Shown here in pieces: positions 1 to 7,468 of a stretch of DNA of 40,229 nucleotides. Position numbers and translations under genes: made by a program. The notes under the pieces were generated by a model. The model searched no databases, had not been told where the DNA came from, and worked only from the letters and a program-made list of their open reading frames with translations. The stretch covers positions 1 through 40,229 of the forward strand of contig NZ_JAPEMV010000015.1 of NCBI RefSeq assembly GCF_026342355.1, given 5' to 3'. The first letter of the stretch is position 1, and the number at the start of each line of letters is the position of its first letter. The stretch is from Streptomyces sp. NBC_00249 (GTDB taxonomy: Bacteria > Actinomycetota > Actinomycetes > Streptomycetales > Streptomycetaceae).

Positions 1-262
1 CCGCGTCGGCGGCGCGGTTGGTCGCCGTGTTCAGGTACTGCTCGGCGGTCTGGTAGTAGGGGTCAGTCAGATTTGACGGCCGGGGGCGGGCAAGGTGGTC
101 GGTCAGCTGCTGCAGGGAGGCGCAGGCGGACTTGGCAAACTCGCGCGCCGCCACCGTGGCCTTGGAGGGCGTCGAGCTGCAGGCCGCCAGGGAGAGCGTG
201 GACGCCAACAGCAGGGGCAGGGGCAGTGACAGGCGAAGTATCAGCTGACGTCGACTAGTCAT
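1..262 (-). CDS. Lipoprotein, 3' end outside the window
   Basis: Reading the minus strand from the ATG at 262 gives an unbroken frame to the window edge (about 87 codons). The N-terminus starts MTSRRQLILRLSLPLPLLL, a basic n-region and hydrophobic core, followed by LSLAAC, a good lipobox with the cysteine about residue 28. It should be exported and lipid-anchored on the outer face of the membrane. The mature part (VAAREFAKSACASLQQLTDH...) is helical and has no domain I recognise. An AGGA lies 8-9 nt before the ATG. The ATG overlaps the TGA of an upstream fragment (ATGA junction), suggesting former translational coupling. Seen: signal peptide and lipobox. Inferred: surface lipoprotein. Function unknown. 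Confidence 0.8.
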   Translation of the reverse strand, partial: MTSRRQLILRLSLPLPLLLASTLSLAACSSTPSKATVAAREFAKSACASLQQLTDHLARPRPSNLTDPYYQTAEQYLNTATNRAADA

Positions 263-475
263 GGGTCAATCCTAGGTAGCATGACGGCCTGACCGCCCGG
301 AAATCCGGTGGGCCCGCAGCCGCCGTCCCGCCCGGCCCACATCTGGGCCTTGTCTGCTCTGGCCTGCAACGCGGCCATCAACGACGGCACCGCTTCCGCC
401 CACTCTCGCCTCAGCTTGTCGTTTATGGTCCGGCATCGAACGCGGGTCGAACTTGTTCGGAGTTTTCCCGGTTCA
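259..475 (-). pseudogene. 3' fragment of a gene coupled to the lipoprotein, probably cut by the IS
   Basis: A minus-strand frame ends at the TGA at 259-261, overlapping the lipoprotein ATG. Its last 55 or so codons (TINDKLRREWAEAVPSLMAA ... GQAVMLPRIDP) look like genuine coding sequence with alternating charged and hydrophobic residues. Upstream of about 475 the same frame runs through the antisense of the transposase and stops being protein-like, so the 5' part seems lost through the neighbouring IS. The family is not recognised. The exact breakpoint is uncertain because I could not fix the IS left end. Confidence 0.45.
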
Positions 476-479
476 CCAG

Positions 480-2115
480 CTGCGTGAGGGGCCGCGGGTC
501 GATCCTGTGTTGAGCGACAGCGCAGTACGGAGGCCGGGATCGTGGGACTGGTCGAGCACAAGGTTGAGCGAGACCCGTTGACGGTGGTGACGGAGTTCCG
601 CTCGGAGTTGTACGCCTGCCTGACTGCCCGGAGCGACGCCCTGTTCGAGTTGTGCGACGCGTTGCTGTGCACCGACGGTCCGGTCCGCACCCTCGTGGAC
701 CTTGCGCTCGCTCCCGAGCATCGGCGCGGGCACGGGGCCTTGTACTCGGGGATCAACCACGGTCGGATCAACGTCGCCCGGCTGCGGCGAGCACTGGTCG
801 GTGTCCCGCTTCCCCGAGCCGGCGACGGTCGGCTGGTGCTGGCCTTGGACGTCTCCCCCTGGTTGCGGCCGGACGCCGATACTTCCTCGGACAGGTCTTT
901 CTGTCATACCTTCGGTCGGGGTCTGGGCAAGCATCAGATGGTGCCCGGCTGGCCGTACTCGATCGTCGCCGCCCTGGAGACCGGCCGGACCTCATGGACC
1001 GCACTGCTGGACGTGATCCGGCTGGAGCCAGGTGCCGACTTGGCCGCGGTCACCGCCGACCAGATCCGCGACGTCGTCCAACGTCTCGTGGAGGCCAGCC
1101 AGTGGCGGGAGGGGGACCCGCAGGTCCTGGTCGTGCTGGACGCGGGCTACGACGCTCCCCGCATCGCCCACCTGGTGGCCGACCTGCCCGTGGAGGTGCT
1201 GGGCCGGCTCCGCTCGGACCGGGTGCTGCGCAAGCCCGTTCCGGTGCCGTGGATCTGCCCGCCGCAGGGCGGCCGCCCGCCCAAGCACGGCGGCGAGTTC
1301 GTCTTCGGCCGACCCGGGACCTGGGGAGAGGTCACCGCGGTGACCATCACCAACACCAACCGGTACGGGACCGCGACCGCGCAGGCATGGGATCGACTGC
1401 ACCCCCGGCTGACCCGGAGGGCAGCATGGCTCCACCATGAGGGACCGTTGCCCATCATCGAGGGCACCGTAATCCGCCTGGCGGTCGAGAGGCTGCCCAG
1501 TGGCGGGGTGAACAAGCCCGTCTGGCTGTGGTGGTCGGGCATCGGCGCCGGCCCGGCCGACGTCGATCGGTGCTGGCAGGCGTTCTTGCGCCGCTTCGAT
1601 GTGGAGCACACCTTTCGGCTGCTCAAGCAGACGCTCGGCTGGACCAGGCCGAAGCTGCGGGACTCGGCGGCGGCCGACCGCTGGACCTGGCTGGTCCTGG
1701 CCGCACACGCTCAGCTCCGCCTGGCTCGCCCTCTCGCACGTGACCTCCGACGCCCCTGGGAACGACCCTTGGAACCGAACAGGATCACCCCCGCCCGGGT
1801 CCGCCGAGGGTTCAGGAACCTGCACGCGAAGACGGGCACGCCAGCCGGTACACCAAAACCCACCCGCCCCGGCCCTGGTCGCCCGGTCGGGTCGAAGAAC
1901 CGACAGCCCGCTACCCGCTACGACGTCGGGCGCGTCCTTGCCACCGGCAAGCCCTACATCCGGCCCGCCCACCACAAGGTCGGCACCAAACCCCGACGTG
2001 GCGGCAGCTCCGATGCGGATCAAAATGCCGAAGCGTCGAGTCCGACGATTGATACGGTCACTGGCTGGACCACAACAGCATCCAGACTTCCTGGACCCAT
2101 CTGAGGAACGACCCC
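480..2115 (+). mobile_element. Insertion sequence, IS4/IS701-like, ends not resolved
   Basis: One long DDE transposase gene lies between two gene stumps, as expected for an IS. I could not find convincing terminal inverted repeats. The motif GGGTC..TCCT occurs near 262-280, at 497-508 and, inverted, at 2105-2120, and these are the best end candidates. The boundaries given are approximate and the target duplication is not identified. Confidence 0.5.
542..2104 (+). CDS. DDE transposase, IS4/IS701-like actinobacterial group
   Basis: A 520-codon frame starting at GTG 542. It has RNase H-fold landmarks in order: LALDVSPWLRPD near residues 100-110 (first Asp), VLVVLDAGYDAPRI near 200 (second Asp) and FDVEHTFRLLKQTLGW near 355 (Glu in a Y/H-T-F-R-x-x-K-Q context typical of IS4-type enzymes). 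The C-terminus is basic (KNRQPATRYDVGRVLATGKP, then KPRRGG). The last 35 residues are compositionally different and overlap the following ORF, so the native stop may have been lost and the frame may run into flanking DNA. No internal frameshift was seen, so it may be active. Its exact IS family is a judgement from motifs. Confidence 0.75.
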   Translation: MGLVEHKVERDPLTVVTEFRSELYACLTARSDALFELCDALLCTDGPVRTLVDLALAPEHRRGHGALYSGINHGRINVARLRRALVGVPLPRAGDGRLVLALDVSPWLRPDADTSSDRSFCHTFGRGLGKHQMVPGWPYSIVAALETGRTSWTALLDVIRLEPGADLAAVTADQIRDVVQRLVEASQWREGDPQVLVVLDAGYDAPRIAHLVADLPVEVLGRLRSDRVLRKPVPVPWICPPQGGRPPKHGGEFVFGRPGTWGEVTAVTITNTNRYGTATAQAWDRLHPRLTRRAAWLHHEGPLPIIEGTVIRLAVERLPSGGVNKPVWLWWSGIGAGPADVDRCWQAFLRRFDVEHTFRLLKQTLGWTRPKLRDSAAADRWTWLVLAAHAQLRLARPLARDLRRPWERPLEPNRITPARVRRGFRNLHAKTGTPAGTPKPTRPGPGRPVGSKNRQPATRYDVGRVLATGKPYIRPAHHKVGTKPRRGGSSDADQNAEASSPTIDTVTGWTTTASRLPGPI

Positions 2116-2486
2116 TGAGTTACCCATTTGAGACGGAAAACAGGACCAAGACCATCTGGGACCCAGCACTGCGAGTGGGCCAGATTTACGTGTCCATCGC
2201 GCATAGTGCCGGTCACCTGCTGGGACTGCCTACCGGAGTGACACCAAACGAACGCGGCGGTGCCGACGTCGACATCCAGACGTTCCAGGCATTCACACAG
2301 CGGGTCTACGACACCTGTTGCTCCACCAACAACTTCATCATGCACGACCTGATGCGTGGCATGTTGCTCGCCTCGATCGTGATGCTGGAGAACGGCGGCG
2401 GGACCATCACCCGCACTCCAGAGCGTGAAGCAGGCCTACTGGACAGCCACGACCTCTACAGACGCGGAATGTGGGCGGAGGACTGA
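2013..2486 (+). CDS. Hypothetical protein, possibly 5'-truncated
   Basis: This frame encodes a plausible globular protein from about position 2085 on (PFETENRTKTIWDPALRVGQ ... HDLYRRGMWAED). Codon use is slightly less GC-biased than its neighbours. It has two adjacent cysteines (YDTCCSTNN) and a long helix (HDLMRGMLLASIVMLENGG). The first in-frame ATG (2013) lies inside the transposase tail, so the true start is unclear and the gene may be a 5'-truncated stump left by the IS. No family recognised and no RBS is convincing. Confidence 0.5.
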   Translation: MRIKMPKRRVRRLIRSLAGPQQHPDFLDPSEERPLSYPFETENRTKTIWDPALRVGQIYVSIAHSAGHLLGLPTGVTPNERGGADVDIQTFQAFTQRVYDTCCSTNNFIMHDLMRGMLLASIVMLENGGGTITRTPEREAGLLDSHDLYRRGMWAED

Positions 2487-2933
2487 CGACCCCGTGAATG
2501 ACACGGTGGCTCGCCGAAGAAACCTACGAGGGCCGCCATCCCCTACGCGCGACGGAAGTTAAACGACAAGGTCAACGCCCGCGCACCTCGGCGGGCTCGT
2601 CACCCGCGACGGTAGCAGCCAGCCACACGATCACATACTAAAACCCCGCGAAGCACCCCAGCGAGGCACCCGCACCGAGCATGCACCCACCCCAATCGGT
2701 CCAACTTTCTCGTCGCTAAACAGCGTTGGTCCAACTTCGGTGGCAATCCGTCCAACTTCGCTGTCACAGGTCAGCGTTGCAGTCGCCGGTGCCGCGTCAC
2801 CGCTTCGAGTTGCTTGTTCCTCACCGGCCCCGGGGAGCCTTGCCGGGAAGCACGCACCCCTGTGGTCCCCGTCGGCTATACCGGATCGGGGCCGACTGCC
2901 CTGCTCGCCGTAGGAGAAGGAGCCCACCGCCTC
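2487..2933. other. Non-coding stretch with triple GTCCAACTT repeat
   Basis: No credible gene. The direct repeat GTCCAACTTYS occurs at 2699-2709, 2729-2739 and 2750-2760. Its complement, AAGTTGGAC, resembles the internal repeats near the left end of the IS21 element at 9451 (AAAAGTGGACC, AAAGTTGACC). I infer a possible solo end of a lost IS21-type element. The last 30 bases carry the ribosome-binding site of the next gene. Confidence 0.35.
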
Positions 2934-3248
2934 ATGACCGACGCCGCGAACACCCCTCCGACCACCCGTGCTGCCCGTGTGCTCACGACCGTCGCCGTCG
3001 TCATCGCCGTTGCCTACATGGGCTTATGGGCCTTCATCTCCGTCCCTCAGCTCACGGAGTTCCTCGGCGGCCGGGACATCGACTACCCGGTGTTCCTGGC
3101 CATCGCGGCCGTGGCCGGCCCCGCCCTGTTCTGGGCGTACATCGGTCTCGGCTTCGGACTCACCGTAGTGGGATGGGCGGCCGGGATCGCCCTCACCGGC
3201 ATCCTCACCAGCCTCACATACGGATACACCCATGCCCCCCGCGAGTGA
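2934..3248 (+). CDS. Small integral membrane protein
   Basis: 104 codons from ATG 2934, preceded by AGGAGAAGGAG at 2912-2922. Three hydrophobic segments are visible: VLTTVAVVIAVAYMGLWAFI (about residues 17-36), a second around FLAIAAVAGPALFWAYIGLG (about 53-72) and a third around LTVVGWAAGIALTGILTSLT. No catalytic motif is seen. The last 17 nt overlap the start of the ISL3 remnant, so the original C-terminus may have been replaced by the insertion. Function unknown. Confidence 0.7.
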   Translation: MTDAANTPPTTRAARVLTTVAVVIAVAYMGLWAFISVPQLTEFLGGRDIDYPVFLAIAAVAGPALFWAYIGLGFGLTVVGWAAGIALTGILTSLTYGYTHAPRE

Positions 3249-4005
3249 TCCGCCGGACAGCCAGATCCTTGCCCGGGTCCGGCAGCGCCACAAGGACGTC
3301 CACGACAGGCTCCTCCGCGGTGACAACCTCAGTGCCATCAGCCGCGATCTCCGCCGCGACCGCAAGACGGTCCGCCGTTACGCGAGCATCGAACTCGACG
3401 ACCTCCTGGCCTCCGCGCGCGACCGCCGGCCCGAAATCCTCGCGCGGTTCAAGCCCTACATCCAGCGGCGATACCGAACAGGAGGGACCAATGCGGCCCA
3501 ACTCTTCAGAGAAGTGCGTGAGCAGGGGTACTCGGGCAGCAAGATCTCCGTCCGCAAGTACGTCGCAACCCTGCGAGCCGGCACCGCCATCGACGAACCC
3601 GTGCTCGTCCCGAGCCCGCGCCAGATCACCAGCTGGATCATGCTCCGTCCTGAGACCCTGAACAGCCGTGAAAGCACCCAACTCGACCGCGTCCTGGAAT
3701 CTTGTCCCGATCTGAGAACCGCCCGCGAGCTCGCACACGCCTTCAACGCCATCGCCCGCGACCGGCGGGGCTCCGAACTCGCCCAATGGATGGCTCGGGC
3801 CCTGGCTGATGGCCCCAAGCAGATCCAGTCCTTCGCCACGTTCCTCCAGCACGACTGGGACGCGGTCGTCAACGGCCTCAGCCTGCCCTGGAGCTCCGGT
3901 GTCGTCGAGGGCCAGGTAACACGCATCAAACTCATCAAACGCAGGTCATACGGGCGAGCATCATTCCCCCTCCTGCGGACCCTTGTCCTCGCCCAACTAC
4001 CTTGA
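3232..4005 (+). pseudogene. ISL3-family transposase, C-terminal half only
   Basis: The frame shows the second half of an ISL3 transposase: an HTH-like ILARVRQRHKDVHDRLL ... NLSAISRDLRRDRKTVRRYA, then FKPYIQRRYRTGGTNAAQLF and REVREQGYSGSKISVRKYV, and the terminal WSSGVVEGQVTRIKLIKRRS with YGRASFPLLR, the usual ISL3 ending. Full-length family members exceed 400 residues. The N-terminal zinc finger and first catalytic aspartates are missing. The apparent ATG at 3232 falls inside the previous gene and is probably fortuitous. The remnant cannot encode an active transposase. Confidence 0.75.
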
Positions 4006-4100
4006 TCGTCCTTACGCATCGAAGTCGCTGTCATCACGCTGGGCTGACCTGCGCGGATCTGATTGGGCGAAAACCGTGCGGCAGGGGCGGGCTTGTTGCC

Positions 4101-4496
4101 TCATCCCGCAAATGGATCTTCGAGCGTGGGGATACACGGAGACAGCAACAGTTCGGTGTGTTGGGTGACGGTTCCGCGAGCCAGCCTCAAGACCCGGACC
4201 TCGTTCTCATGTGCTGGGTCTTCGTCATCGCGCAGGTGGAGGAGGCCGTATGAGCCCGGGGCGGTCGTGCCGACCCGGCTGAACAAGTCGAGGATCTCGG
4301 GTGAGGTGCGGTGGTTGGAGAAGCCTCCGATGTGGATGAAGGGTTCGCCGTTCATCCATCGCAGGTCGAGAAGGTATGGGCTGGCGATCCCGTCGATGTA
4401 GTGCCGAAGACTCTCAACGATCTCGGTGAGCCGGGTTGGGTCATCGTCGTCTGTGGCGCTCTCGCGGATCGTGATCCAGCCGTGGTATTCGAACAT
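4101..4496 (-). CDS. Imm7-like immunity protein
   Basis: 131 codons from ATG 4496. It begins MFEYHGWITIRES, the hallmark opening I associate with immunity protein 7 (Imm7) of polymorphic toxin systems, and continues with LLDLRWMNGEPFIHIGGFSN and GSYGLLHLRDDEDP. Such proteins neutralise a cognate contact-dependent or secreted toxin in the cytoplasm. No toxin gene is adjacent: upstream lies a repeat-containing ORF and downstream an ISL3 remnant. It looks like an orphan immunity gene, either a leftover or protection against neighbours. Family assignment is by recognition, not by search. Confidence 0.65.
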   Translation of the reverse strand: MFEYHGWITIRESATDDDDPTRLTEIVESLRHYIDGIASPYLLDLRWMNGEPFIHIGGFSNHRTSPEILDLFSRVGTTAPGSYGLLHLRDDEDPAHENEVRVLRLARGTVTQHTELLLSPCIPTLEDPFAG

Positions 4497-4598
4497 GACG
4501 GGAGCCTATCGGCGTGTTTAGTAGCGGGCCGACGTAGTGCAGGGACGGGTCAGTGATCGTCACGAAATGTGGACCACAGCCAGATTGGAGATGCACCA

Positions 4599-5195
4599 TC
4601 AGAGCGCTGGGCCACATCGGGCGTTGGCCCGGTGCGCCGGGATCCCGGCGAGCCCGGCGTCCGGGCCCGGATCTACGCCGACGTCCTGCGCCCGGGACGG
4701 GACGGCCCATGAGGGAGTCTGGGCAAGCCATGTACGAAGGGCTTGCCCAGGGTCGCCTACGGCTTGCCCAGGCTCCTCGGCCTCCACCTCCCACAGGGGA
4801 TGCGCCCGCCCGGTGCCGTAGCAGTGGCAGTGGCAGTGGCAGTGGCAGTGGCAGCACAGTCCATCGCCGGAAGTGGCGTGCGCGTCGATGGTGTCGACGG
4901 CATTACGCAGGAGCTGGGTGAGGCCGAGCACGTGACCGCTGTGGAGGGCGAGCTGGTGGCGCTTGCCGGCCATGATCTCCAACGCGGTCCCGGGCGGCGC
5001 GGCAGCCCCCAGCTCGTAGGTGGAGGTGTTGCCGCGGGTGAGGGCGGTGATCAGTTTGTGGAGGTGGCCCATCGTCTCCCCTCCGGAGAGTTCCACTCGC
5101 GCGGTGAAGGCAATGTCACCGGGCCGGGTGAGAGAGGAACGCGTCGGGGCGGTCGTGGGGTGGGATGTTGCCGACGGGATCGGCGTGGGCTCCAT
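4599..5195 (-). CDS. Hypothetical protein with Cys-His repeat tract
   Basis: A 198-codon minus-strand frame. The middle (MGHLHKLITALTRGNTSTYE, then KRHQLALHSGHVLGLTQLLR) looks like real helical coding sequence. I suspect translation begins at the internal ATG for MGHLHK near 5069 rather than at 5195. A hexanucleotide tract encodes alternating Cys and His (CCHCHCHCHCHC). The region downstream, PGQAVGDPGQALRTWLAQ, is built from an 11-bp repeat. In the other frames the tract encodes Gly-Ser or Val-Ala, so the coding strand is not certain. Not recognised; a metal-binding role for the tract is only a guess. Confidence 0.45.
   Translation of the reverse strand: MEPTPIPSATSHPTTAPTRSSLTRPGDIAFTARVELSGGETMGHLHKLITALTRGNTSTYELGAAAPPGTALEIMAGKRHQLALHSGHVLGLTQLLRNAVDTIDAHATSGDGLCCHCHCHCHCHCYGTGRAHPLWEVEAEEPGQAVGDPGQALRTWLAQTPSWAVPSRAQDVGVDPGPDAGLAGIPAHRANARCGPAL
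4719..4771. repeat. 11-bp GGCTTGCCCAG repeats forming a hairpin
   Basis: CTGGGCAAGCC (4719-4729) and GGCTTGCCCAG (4740-4750) are perfect inverted copies separated by 10 nt. A third direct copy lies at 4761-4771, exactly 21 bp after the second. The same 11-mer recurs in the perfect hairpin at 5381-5414. Confidence 0.7.
4821..4854. repeat. GCAGTG hexanucleotide tandem repeat
   Basis: Five complete GCAGTG units plus GCAG. Unit length is a multiple of three, so copy-number change would alter length without a frameshift. It lies inside the minus-strand ORF, where it gives His-Cys repeats. Confidence 0.9.
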
Positions 5196-5380
5196 GGAGG
5201 GAGGCGAGGGCGTGCCACATGTCTCCCGGAAACGTCGGCATGAGCCTGGCGTTGTCGTGATGGTGTCGTCTCATGACTCCGTCGTACGGCCCCCAAGGAG
5301 GCGTCGGCCGGCTCCGGACCGTCGTGTCCCAGACGGTGCGGCCACGACCTGGGAAGGCGTCCCGTCCTGCGGCCCGGACG

Positions 5381-5414
5381 CTGGGCAAGCCCTCCGTGAC
5401 GAGGGCTTGCCCAG
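5381..5414. terminator. Perfect 14-bp hairpin
   Basis: CTGGGCAAGCCCTC (5381-5394) and GAGGGCTTGCCCAG (5401-5414) are exact inverse complements around a 6-nt loop. No T-run follows on either side, as is common for actinobacterial terminators. It contains the same 11-mer as the 4719-4771 repeats, so a recombination or protein-binding site is an alternative. Confidence 0.55.
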
Positions 5415-5421
5415 CTGGACC

Positions 5422-5541
5422 GTGACCGGTCAGCGGGCCGAGCGTGACCGATCCGTCGCCCGCGATCGATCAAACAGCACGTCAGCGCCGTGACCGGTCC
5501 GTGCAACTCCCGAACGGCCGGTGACCGGTCATCGGTCACCG
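5422..5541. repeat. GTGACCGGTC repeat cluster
   Basis: GTGACCGGTC occurs at 5422-5431, 5490-5499 and 5521-5530. A one-mismatch copy lies at 5443-5452, and an inverted partial copy (CGGTCACCGG) at about 5532-5541 forms a small palindrome with the last direct copy. The cluster sits 40 bp before a serine-recombinase remnant and could be a recombinase, replication or operator site. The stretch 5196-5581 holds no other feature. Confidence 0.5.
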
Positions 5542-5581
5542 GCCAGCCACGGCCTCGCCCGGAGATCCGCAGCTAGAGACC

Positions 5582-5860
5582 ATGATCATTCTCAGCGCCA
5601 ACGGCTTACCAGTCCCAAGGCTGGAGAACATCCGGGAGTCCCCCCTCGAAGGGCTCGACGCGGCGGCCCGCAAGGGCAAGCACGGCGGCCGGCCGCCCGT
5701 CATCACCGACGACATGCTGCACACCGTGCTCCGGCGCCGCGCGAACGGCGAGTCGGTCGAGCAGATCCAGCCCGACCTGCACCCCCACCGGCAAACGCAA
5801 GGGCCAGGCCCCCAGGATCGCGAGCACCTACCGCGCGCTCGCCTAGCACCAAAACAGGGC
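5582..5860 (+). pseudogene. Serine recombinase, C-terminal fragment with frameshift
   Basis: The frame reads GLDAAARKGKHGGRPPVITD, then DMLHTVLRRRANGESVEQIQ, the linker and helix-turn-helix that follow the catalytic domain in actinobacterial resolvase-type recombinases. After PDL the expected sequence (TPTGKRKGQAPRIASTYRAL) continues only in another frame, implying a one-base insertion near 5785. The catalytic N-terminal domain with its serine is absent. A second recombinase of the same class lies at 30113. Non-functional relic. The 220 bp after it (to 6093) shows nothing recognisable. Confidence 0.6.
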
Positions 5861-6093
5861 ACCACGTGACGACTGAACCTGTCACGGGACACGCAGCGTT
5901 CGCGCAGGTCAGAAAGCTGACCCGTCGGCGATGCGCGGTCAAATCGGGGTTCGGTCGGGTGGTCCGAAAGCGCCGCAAGCGGACTGTTTGTGGAGGTCAG
6001 GTGGTGTGGCCAACCGTGATGCTCAGACTGGCCAAGTAGGACTCTCAGTCACAGTTCCCCTGGCCGGGTTCGGGAAGCGGGACACTGGCCGTC

Positions 6094-6720
6094 ATGTGGA
6101 TGGGGTTCGACAAGAAGGAAGCCAAGGCCACGGCGGAGGGCGCGATCCCGTGGCTCGCGCCCACGGGCAAGCTCACCGTGGAGGCGCTGCGCAAGCTGGA
6201 CCGGCCGCTGCTCGCGTGGGCGCCGGAGGGGGAGGCATACCGGTTCGACTCGGCCGCCTACTACTCCGAGTGCGCCGACGAGCCGGGCGGGCTGTCCCCG
6301 CTGGAGAAGAAGGTCGCGGCACTGCCCCCGCGGCCGGAGTGGACGATGGAGCGGATCTGGACTCCAGACGAGGACTCCAGCGAGGAACACCACACCGCGT
6401 ACCACAAGGCCAGCGTCACGATCGGAGGCCGTCTCCTGCACCCCCGGGACCTGGACTCCTACGCCGCCTTCGCCTACGAGTACGCCGGCCTCGACGACGA
6501 GGACGCGGACGACGACCCCGAGCTGGACGAAGACGACCTGGGCCAGCCCCGCGTCACCGGCGATCTGGAGGCGGCTCTCGCCTGGGCGGCCGCCGGCGTC
6601 TGCGTCCTGCAGCAGTCCCTGCCCCACCCGTTCCGCGACGTCCTGCGCTACGCCGACACCGACAACCGCCCCGCCCACCGGGTCTTCTTCGCGACGACAC
6701 CACGACTACAAGCTCAGTAA
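6094..6720 (+). CDS. Acidic hypothetical protein
   Basis: 208 codons from ATG 6094. The sequence is regular coding with high GC3. It contains a strongly acidic run (LDDEDADDDPELDEDDLG, about residues 137-154) flanked by two predicted globular parts, and tryptophans near the N-terminus (MWMGFDKKEAKATAEGAIPW). No signal peptide or membrane segment. I do not recognise the family. An acidic tract of this sort can mimic DNA or bind basic partners, but nothing here proves that. It stands alone between a recombinase relic and a degenerate region. Confidence 0.6.
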   Translation: MWMGFDKKEAKATAEGAIPWLAPTGKLTVEALRKLDRPLLAWAPEGEAYRFDSAAYYSECADEPGGLSPLEKKVAALPPRPEWTMERIWTPDEDSSEEHHTAYHKASVTIGGRLLHPRDLDSYAAFAYEYAGLDDEDADDDPELDEDDLGQPRVTGDLEAALAWAAAGVCVLQQSLPHPFRDVLRYADTDNRPAHRVFFATTPRLQAQ

Positions 6721-6772
6721 CAAAGCACTACTAGGGCAAGCAGGGCAGTTGATGAGAATCTCTGAAATCGGG

Positions 6773-6916
6773 TCAGCGGCTGCTGGTGATGAGCGTGAAG
6801 TCGGCGGCCGCCGTGTCGGTCAGGGTGGTGCAGACCAGCACGCTGTAGCGGCGCGCCACGAAGGGGCCGGCCGGGATCGGCTCGCGGGCAATGACCAGGG
6901 TGCTGGTGCCGGTCAC
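6773..6916 (-). CDS. Short ORF, possible remnant
   Basis: A 47-codon frame from GTG 6916 (VTGTSTLVIAREPIPAGPFV ... AAADFTLITSSR) with typical actinomycete codon choice but no clear RBS. It follows the HIT-like fragment on the same strand, 8 nt after its stop. It may be the surviving end of a longer gene. Not recognised. Confidence 0.25.
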   Translation of the reverse strand: MTGTSTLVIAREPIPAGPFVARRYSVLVCTTLTDTAAADFTLITSSR

Positions 6917-6924
6917 GAGGAGGC

Positions 6925-7044
6925 TCAGTTCTGCGCGGCGGCGCGGGCGGCCTGCTGCCGGCTCCAGGGCAGGGGCAGGCCGTCGTCGGCCTCGCGGGGC
7001 ACCACGTGGGCGTGGAGATGTTCCTCGCGGTTCGCATGTCTCAC
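6925..7044 (-). pseudogene. HIT-like (histidine triad) C-terminal fragment
   Basis: This short minus-strand frame reads EEHLHAHVVPREADDGLPLP and then WSRQQAARAAAQN before TGA. HLHAHVVPR matches the HxHxH/HVVPR signature at the active site of histidine-triad nucleotide hydrolases. Everything upstream of the motif (normally about 90 residues) is missing, so this is a stump. The GTG at 7044 gives the longest frame. The bases between 7045 and 7175 hold nothing I can identify. Confidence 0.4.
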
Positions 7045-7175
7045 GAGACGTGGACTTCCGGTCGTGGGGCGGGGTGTGGTGCACCCGTTTCGGGGCACCC
7101 AGGGAAGTCGTCAGCCTGCGTCTGAGCAGCCCGCCGGGAGAGGGGTTTCCCGTGCTGTCGGTGATCGTTTCCCAG

Positions 7176-7463
7176 TCATCTGTCGGCGCCGGGCAGTCTG
7201 TCGGGTGAGGAGGCGGGTGGCTGCTGCCCCAGCAGGCGCAGCGCGAGGAGCCCTCCGATGCCGGGAATGAAGACACACCCCTTGGTTCCCGGCCGCGCGA
7301 GGGCGGGAGTGAGGAAGACGGCGACGATAGTGGCCAGATAGGCCGTGCCGTGGAGCAGACCGCCCAGCGACGTGATCACCCCGGTGTGCACGGTGGACAG
7401 GTTGAGCAGCAAGAGCGTGAGGGATCCGGCTTCAACTGCGGCCGCGATGCGTAGGGTTCGCAT
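7176..7463 (-). CDS. DUF3817-like membrane protein
   Basis: Start chosen at ATG 7463 (MRTLRIAAAVEAGSLTLLLL); the longer frame upstream lacks coding character and overlaps the previous gene. Three membrane segments are visible: residues 5-25, around GVITSLGGLLHGTAYLATIV and around FIPGIGGLLALRLLG. The layout, with an early Glu in the first helix and a central GxLHG, resembles the small DUF3817 family of unknown function. It begins 5 nt after the stop of the gene at 7975, so both form an operon. Confidence 0.65.
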   Translation of the reverse strand: MRTLRIAAAVEAGSLTLLLLNLSTVHTGVITSLGGLLHGTAYLATIVAVFLTPALARPGTKGCVFIPGIGGLLALRLLGQQPPASSPDRLPGADR

Positions 7464-7468
7464 GCTGA

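Noticed and set aside
4821..4854. CRISPR-like array
   Set aside because: The repeat unit is 6 bp with no spacers; it is a simple sequence repeat. No cas genes are present.
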